From Sinorhizobium sp. A49 (GTDB lineage Bacteria; Pseudomonadota; Alphaproteobacteria; Rhizobiales; Rhizobiaceae): 64,000 nt of DNA. The notes beneath the pieces are model-generated. The model was not told the DNA's origin. It did no database searches and saw only the letters and a program-made list of their open reading frames with translations. Location: positions 1 to 64,000 of the forward strand of contig NZ_MUNW01000059.1 in the NCBI RefSeq assembly GCF_002002725.1. Direction: 5' to 3'. The position numbers and the translations under genes are program-made. Of the stretch, positions 59,473 through 64,000 are shown one piece after another (position 1 is the first letter of the stretch; every line of letters begins with the position of its first letter).

Positions 59473-62058
59473 GTGAACGTCTCGGACTTCTCTTTTGCCG
59501 GATTTGATCTACCTTTGTTCTCCGTGAACAGGATCGATTCCCCGCGCCCGCAAGGCGATGCGTTGACCTTGCCCGCCCCCTTCCTTCGCTGGTTCGGCGA
59601 AAAGGGCTGGCAGCCCCGCGCCCACCAACTGGAACTGTTGGCGCGGGCGGAGGCTGGCGAAAGCACGCTGCTGATCGCGCCAACAGGGGCCGGCAAGACG
59701 CTTGCCGGCTTTCTGCCCTCCCTGGTCGATCTGACGCGGCGCGGGAAAATCCCGCCGGGTTCCGCCTTTACCGGCATTCACACGCTCTACCTCTCGCCGC
59801 TGAAGGCGCTAGCCGTCGATATCGAGCGCAATCTGATGAAGCCGGTCGGCGAGATGGGCCTGCCGGTGCGCGTCGAAAACCGCACCGGCGACACGCCGCA
59901 AGCCAAGCGCCAGCGGCAGAAGCTCAATCCGCCCGACATTCTCTTGACGACGCCGGAGCAATTGGCACTGCTGCTTGCCAACGGCGAGGCCGAGCGCTTC
60001 TTCAAGGATCTGCGCTACGTCGTCTTCGACGAACTGCATTCGCTGGTCACCTCGAAGCGCGGACACCTGCTGTCGCTCGGCCTTGCCCGGCTGCGCAGGC
60101 TTGCGCCCGATCTGCGGACGATCGGCCTGTCGGCGACGGTCGCCGATCCGATGGACCTGCAGCGCTGGCTGGCTCCGCAGGCGGCCGACACGGTCGCGCA
60201 TGCCGGCCTCGTGACCGTCAAGGGTGGAGCGAGGCCTGAGATCTCGATCCTTCGCACCGACGAGCACGTGCCCTGGGCCGGACATTCGGCGCGCTACGCC
60301 ATCGCCGACGTCTACGCCGCCATCAAGGAACACGGCACGGCTCTGCTCTTCGTCAACACCCGCAGCCAGGCAGAGCTCCTGTTTCAGGAGCTCTGGACCA
60401 TCAACGACGACAACCTGCCGATCGCCCTTCACCATGGTTCGCTCGATGTCGCCCAGAGGCGCAAGGTCGAGGCGGCGATGTCGGAGAACCGGCTGCGCGC
60501 CGTCGTTGCCACATCGACGCTCGATCTCGGCATCGACTGGGGCGATGTCGACCTTGTCGTGCATGTCGGCGCGCCGAAGGGGGCAAGCCGGCTCGCCCAG
60601 CGCATCGGCCGCGCGAACCACCGGATGGACGAACCTTCCAAGGCGATCCTGGTTCCGGCCAACCGCTTCGAGGTGATGGAGTGCCAGGCAGCCCTCGACG
60701 CCAACTATATCGGAGCGCAGGACACGCCACCGGTCGGCAAGGGCGCGCTCGACGTGCTGGCCCAGCACGTGCTCGGCATGGCCTGCGCAGCACCCTTCGA
60801 CCCTATATCTCTCTATGAGGAGATCACCAGCGCCTCGCCCTATGCGTCGCTCCCATGGGAAACCTTCGAACGCGTGATCGATTTCGTCGCGACCGGCGGT
60901 TATGCGCTGAAAACCTACGAGCGCTATGCCCGCATCCGCAAGACCAAGGAGGGGCTCTTTCGCGTTTCGAACCTGCTGGTCGCGCAGCAGTACCGGCTCA
61001 ATGTCGGCACCATCGTCGAATCGCCGATGCTGAACGTGCGTATGGTGAAGCGCAACCAGCGCGGCTCGCTCGGCCGCGGCGGCATGTCGCTTGGCAAGGT
61101 CGAGGAGTATTTTCTCGAGATGCTCTCCCAAGGCGACACGTTCCTGTTTTCGGGCAAAGTGCTGCAGTTCGAAGGCATCCGCGAAAGCGAGTGTCTCGTC
61201 AGCCAGGCGTTTTCCTTCGACCCGAAGGTGCCGAGCTATGCCGGCGGCAAGTTTCCGCTGTCGACCTATCTGGCCGAACAGGTGCGCAAGATGCTCGCCG
61301 ATCCGGCGCGGCGCGCGAGCCTGCCCGGACAGGTGCGCGACTGGCTGTCGCTGCAGAAGGACGTGTCGATGCTGCCACGCGAAGACGAGCTTTTGATCGA
61401 GACCTTCCCGCGCGGCAGCCGCCACTACATGGTGATCTACGCCTTCGAGGGACGGCTGGCGCACCAGACGCTCGGCATGCTGCTGACGCGCCGGCTCGAC
61501 CGCGCCGGTCTGAAGCCGCTCGGCTTCGTCGCCACCGACTACTCGCTTGCCGTCTGGGCGCTCGACGATCTCGGCGCGACGTTCCAGCTGCGCCGGAAAG
61601 CGCTTGCCGACCTCTTCGACGAGGACATGCTCGGCGACGATCTGGAAGCCTGGCTGAACGAATCCTTTCTCCTCAAGCGGACCTTTCGCAATTGCGCCGT
61701 CATTGCCGGACTGATCGACCAGCGACATCCCGGCAAGGAGAAGACCGGCCGCCAGGTGACCGTGTCGGCCGACCTCATTTACGACGTATTGCGCGCGCAC
61801 GAGCCCGACCACCTGCTGCTCGAGGCTACCCGCAACGATGCGGCAACGGGGCTTTTGGACATCGGCCGTCTCGGGGATATGCTGAAGCGAATCAAGGGCC
61901 ACATCACCCATCGTCGGCTCGACCGGATTTCGCCGCTCGCCGTGCCCGTGATGCTCGAAATCGGCAAGGAGGCGGTTCAGGGCGAAGCGCAGGACTTCCT
62001 GCTTTCCGAAGCAGCCGACGACCTGATCAGCGAAGCGATGGGCGCCGAGCCGCGATAG
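59473..62058 (+). CDS. Ligase-associated DEXH-box helicase (Lhr family)
   Basis: 861 residues if the GTG at 59473 is used; a GTG at 59524 would give 844, and neither has a clear ribosome binding site. Superfamily 2 motifs: Walker A APTGAGKTLAGF (about 68-79), motif II V-F-D-E-L-H-S-L (DELH box), motif III LSATVAD, motif V TSTLDLGIDWGDVDLVVHVG and motif VI QRIGRANHRMDEPSK. The C-terminal half has the winged-helix and Lhr-type domains. It is the 'ligase-associated DNA damage response' helicase, which unwinds DNA 3'-5' and is normally clustered with PdeM, an ATP-dependent ligase and an exonuclease. PdeM follows here; no ligase is visible downstream. Confidence 0.92.
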   Translation: MNVSDFSFAGFDLPLFSVNRIDSPRPQGDALTLPAPFLRWFGEKGWQPRAHQLELLARAEAGESTLLIAPTGAGKTLAGFLPSLVDLTRRGKIPPGSAFTGIHTLYLSPLKALAVDIERNLMKPVGEMGLPVRVENRTGDTPQAKRQRQKLNPPDILLTTPEQLALLLANGEAERFFKDLRYVVFDELHSLVTSKRGHLLSLGLARLRRLAPDLRTIGLSATVADPMDLQRWLAPQAADTVAHAGLVTVKGGARPEISILRTDEHVPWAGHSARYAIADVYAAIKEHGTALLFVNTRSQAELLFQELWTINDDNLPIALHHGSLDVAQRRKVEAAMSENRLRAVVATSTLDLGIDWGDVDLVVHVGAPKGASRLAQRIGRANHRMDEPSKAILVPANRFEVMECQAALDANYIGAQDTPPVGKGALDVLAQHVLGMACAAPFDPISLYEEITSASPYASLPWETFERVIDFVATGGYALKTYERYARIRKTKEGLFRVSNLLVAQQYRLNVGTIVESPMLNVRMVKRNQRGSLGRGGMSLGKVEEYFLEMLSQGDTFLFSGKVLQFEGIRESECLVSQAFSFDPKVPSYAGGKFPLSTYLAEQVRKMLADPARRASLPGQVRDWLSLQKDVSMLPREDELLIETFPRGSRHYMVIYAFEGRLAHQTLGMLLTRRLDRAGLKPLGFVATDYSLAVWALDDLGATFQLRRKALADLFDEDMLGDDLEAWLNESFLLKRTFRNCAVIAGLIDQRHPGKEKTGRQVTVSADLIYDVLRAHEPDHLLLEATRNDAATGLLDIGRLGDMLKRIKGHITHRRLDRISPLAVPVMLEIGKEAVQGEAQDFLLSEAADDLISEAMGAEPR

Positions 62059-62105
62059 AATACTCCCGTGTTCGCGCGAGCACGCCAAGGACGTTAAAGA
62101 AACGC

Positions 62106-62831
62106 ATGCACAGGCTTGCCCAGGCATTATCGGCTCCAACAGACAGCACCGTGGCTTCCGCGCGCGCCATCGTCCACGGCGTCGAAGCGGTCTGCGATCC
62201 GCTCGGCAGCCTCTATCTACCCGAGACGAGAACACTCGTCGTGTCCGATCTGCATCTGGAAAAGGGAGCCGCTTTTGCGCGACGCGGCATGATGCTCCCG
62301 CCCTACGACACCCTTGCCACGTTGCGTGTGCTCGAGGCGGCAATAACCCGCCACGACCCCAAACTGGTCATCAGCCTCGGCGACAATTTCCATGACCGGG
62401 TGGGCTCGGCCGCAATGCCGGACACATTCCGGCACATGATCGCCGCGATGGCCATGGGGCGGGAATGGATCTGGATCAACGGCAATCATGACCCCGACGG
62501 CGCCTCGGGCCTGCCGGGCCTATCGCTGGACGAATTCCGGCACGCCGGTCTTATCTTTCGCCATGAACCGTCGCGAGGCGAGGCCGCGGGAGAAATCGCC
62601 GGCCATCTGCATCCGGCGGCGACCGTCGTCCGGCGGGAGAAGTCGGTGCGGCGCGCCTGTTTTGCCACCGATGGAAAGCGCATGCTGATGCCGGCCTTCG
62701 GCGTCACCACCGGCGGCCTCGATCTGCGCCACCGGGCGATGACCGGCCTGTTCGACCGTGCCATGCTGGTCGCCCACATGCTCGGCCGCGATCGGATCTA
62801 TTCGGTCCGCTTCACGAACCTGATCGCTTGA
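62106..62831 (+). CDS. pdeM: Ligase-associated metallophosphoesterase PdeM
   Basis: 241 residues. Calcineurin-like phosphoesterase motifs are in order: SDLHLEKGAAF (D-x-H), ISLGDNFHD (GD-x), INGNHDPDG (GNHD) and AGHLHPAA (GH-x-H). PdeM members act as endonuclease or phosphodiesterase in the LHR-ligase DNA damage module. The gene starts 47 bases after the helicase stop and is presumably cotranscribed. Confidence 0.93.
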   Translation: MHRLAQALSAPTDSTVASARAIVHGVEAVCDPLGSLYLPETRTLVVSDLHLEKGAAFARRGMMLPPYDTLATLRVLEAAITRHDPKLVISLGDNFHDRVGSAAMPDTFRHMIAAMAMGREWIWINGNHDPDGASGLPGLSLDEFRHAGLIFRHEPSRGEAAGEIAGHLHPAATVVRREKSVRRACFATDGKRMLMPAFGVTTGGLDLRHRAMTGLFDRAMLVAHMLGRDRIYSVRFTNLIA

Positions 62832-62838
62832 GCATCCG

Positions 62839-63075
62839 TCAGAACGCGTTGAAGGTCAGCGTCGTCAGCGACCGCGAGATGCCCGGAACTGTGGCAATGT
62901 TGTCATTGATGAACTTGCCGATGTCCTGGCCTTCTTCGATGTAAATCTTGAGCAAGAGGTCATAGTCGCCGCTCGTCGAATACATTTCCGAAACGATCTC
63001 CTTGCGGTAGATCTCGTCGGCAACCTCATAAGTCTTGCCGGGAGCACACTGCAACTGGACGAAAATCGGTTTCAT
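62839..63075 (-). CDS. Lrp/AsnC ligand-binding (RAM) domain protein without DNA-binding domain
   Basis: 78 residues, a single RAM-type alpha/beta domain: MKPIFVQLQCAPGKTYEVAD, SGDYDLLLKIYIEEGQDIGKFIND, IATVPGISRSLTTLTF. It corresponds to the effector-binding half of Lrp/AsnC regulators and lacks the helix-turn-helix, so it may bind an amino acid or oligomerise with full-length Lrp proteins. GAGGAAATTCC precedes the ATG. A 15-codon ORF with a perfect ribosome binding site ends 36 bases upstream on the same strand, probably on the same transcript. Confidence 0.92.
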   Translation of the reverse strand: MKPIFVQLQCAPGKTYEVADEIYRKEIVSEMYSTSGDYDLLLKIYIEEGQDIGKFINDNIATVPGISRSLTTLTFNAF

Positions 63076-63111
63076 GGAATTTCCTCTGTTTCTGTCTTAC
63101 AGCGCCGCGCG

Positions 63112-63159
63112 TCAGATATGCCGCGCTATGGCCGCTGTAAGGCTATAAACTCGCTGCAT
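63112..63159 (-). CDS. 15-residue leader peptide candidate upstream of the RAM-domain gene
   Basis: MQRVYSLTAAIARHI, then TGA. The ATG is preceded by AAGGAGGAAATT, a textbook ribosome binding site stronger than that of any gene nearby. The stop is 36 bases before the next start. The size and placement fit a regulatory leader ORF or a micropeptide. There are no runs of one amino acid, so a simple attenuation codon bias is not obvious. Confidence 0.55.
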   Translation of the reverse strand: MQRVYSLTAAIARHI

Positions 63160-63260
63160 AATTTCCTCCTTAGATCGATTCCGACTTATGGGGCGATGCA
63201 GTAGGCCTTCTTTAGCCGCCCAGCGCACAAAAGGGAACGTCGGCCGGCTGCCGTCAAGGG

Positions 63261-64000
63261 TTAATCCTTGCGGAAGAGCAGGCTTGCGCCCCAACCGGTG
63301 ATGACGGCGAGCAGCACCGCGAACAGGCCGTAGAGGAACGGTTGCTCATGCGCCGTCTGGGTGATCACCTGCTCCACACCCGTCTTGACCACGCGCAGCG
63401 GCAGCGCCTTGGCGGCGACGAAGGTGCCGTCGCGGAAGAGATAGGCCCGCACGACATGCACGCCGTTGGGAACGTTGGCCGGCAGGCGCACCGACGCCTT
63501 GAACAGGCTGGAGCTTATGAACTGCACGCCGCCCGGATCGCGCTCATAGACGCCGCTGGTCTCGCGGATACGGCGGAAGGCATTGCGGAATTCGCCGAGA
63601 TTGCTGCCGTCACCGACGAAGCCGAGCGGCACCAGCCGCATATGATCGACGCCGATGCCCATATTGCCCATCTCGCCCGGGGGCGCGATCGTCTCGATGT
63701 CACGCGTGCTCGACAGCGAATAGGATTCCGGCACCAGTTCGAAAGTCATGGAGCTGGTGTTCACCCAGATGCCGAAGACGCGCTCTTTCTTGCGCACCGT
63801 CGCATTGTCCTTCGGGCCTTCAAGCGAGACGATGATGTTGTACTTGCCCTGCGCCAGCAGGTTGGGGTCGAAGCCGTCGACCGCTCCGAAGATCGTCAGG
63901 TCCGCGCCGCGGAAATCCGAGGTGATGGCGATCTCGTCGGTCGAGATGCCGATCTCCAGCTTTTCGGTGAAGTCGTTGGCATTCTCGTCCTGCAACTGGG
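63261..64000 (-). CDS. TIGR02186-family membrane-anchored protein, C-terminal part
   Basis: About 246 residues are visible; the frame continues past the right edge, so the N-terminus (with the expected signal peptide) is missing. A beta-rich extracytoplasmic region (LEIGISTDEIAITSDFRGADLTIFG, ERVFGIWVNTSS, VHVVRAYLFRDG) is followed by one C-terminal membrane helix (PFLYGLFAVLLAVITGWGAS) and a basic end. This pattern matches the family I know as TIGR02186, often encoded beside a TauE/SafE-type anion exporter. Function unknown. The partner gene would be upstream, outside the window. Confidence 0.85.
   Translation of the reverse strand, partial: QLQDENANDFTEKLEIGISTDEIAITSDFRGADLTIFGAVDGFDPNLLAQGKYNIIVSLEGPKDNATVRKKERVFGIWVNTSSMTFELVPESYSLSSTRDIETIAPPGEMGNMGIGVDHMRLVPLGFVGDGSNLGEFRNAFRRIRETSGVYERDPGGVQFISSSLFKASVRLPANVPNGVHVVRAYLFRDGTFVAAKALPLRVVKTGVEQVITQTAHEQPFLYGLFAVLLAVITGWGASLLFRKD

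Noticed and set aside
59809-62343. 844-codon open frame antisense to the helicase gene
   Set aside because: Same cause; the plus strand carries all helicase motifs.
1-64000. tRNA, rRNA or CRISPR arrays
   Set aside because: None recognised on either strand by eye; a covariance-model scan would be needed to exclude a tRNA firmly.

Overview
The window is a GC-rich alphaproteobacterial chromosome segment, most likely Ensifer/Sinorhizobium. The main pointer is the rkpU/rkpA-G-H-I-J/kpsF set, laid out as in the Sinorhizobium rkp-1 capsular polysaccharide (K-antigen) region. Supporting signs are an EcfG/RpoE2-type stress promoter, rhizobial intergenic palindromes, a single-chain SecDF and many rhizobial conserved small proteins. 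The genus call is inference from gene content, not from a search.

Layout. (1) 1-9.0 kb is an accessory island with a different base composition: the end of an IS3-family element, a DUF262/HNH nuclease-like protein, a 1.7 kb gene-poor stretch, an orphan small protein, a serine resolvase with a candidate res site, two unknown proteins, and an RNase HI gene followed by a stand-alone reverse transcriptase. The 171 bases between the last two contain nested complementary arms. (2) 9.0-12.0 kb: cspA, a 24-residue membrane peptide behind an EcfG-type promoter, and the NAD salvage genes pncB and pncA. (3) 12.1-27.6 kb: the capsule locus. RkpA is a giant iterative FAS/PKS without thioesterase. RkpG is an alpha-oxoamine synthase and RkpH a short-chain reductase. 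RkpI is a membrane sulfatase-fold protein, RkpJ is KpsS-like, KpsF makes the Kdo precursor and RkpU is an outer-membrane export lipoprotein. Read together, RkpA-G-H look like a machine for a long-chain amino-alcohol (sphingoid-like) lipid, and RkpJ/KpsF for a Kdo linker. (4) 27.7-32.2 kb: an Rrf2 regulator, small conserved proteins and secDF. (5) 32.3-40.4 kb: a divergent amino-acid locus with AruI/AruH-like arginine transamination genes and a TetR regulator on one side, and an ABC importer plus M20 amidohydrolase on the other. (6) 40.8-43.3 kb: a cyanide-insensitive type bd oxidase with its DUF2474 small subunit. (7) 43.5-54.8 kb: chorismate mutase, galE, an aminotransferase, mscL, a symporter-fused hybrid histidine kinase convergent with a NarL-type regulator (CrbS/CrbR-like), DUF952, pyrD and a MATE exporter. 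(8) 54.8-64.0 kb: a CAP-domain lipoprotein, a MITE-like element, a TPR-methyltransferase, a YitT-family protein, an Rrf2/AhpD-like pair with a palindromic operator, a DNA-repair helicase plus PdeM, an Lrp-type ligand-binding protein behind a 15-codon leader ORF, and the C-terminal part of a TIGR02186 protein that runs off the window.

The observations most worth following are the RNase HI + RT pair with its structured intergenic RNA candidate, the PKS-AOS-reductase logic of RkpA-G-H, the EcfG-controlled micropeptide, three short leader-type ORFs with strong ribosome binding sites, and a roughly 290 bp element with 18-bp perfect inverted termini. No tRNA, rRNA or CRISPR array was seen.
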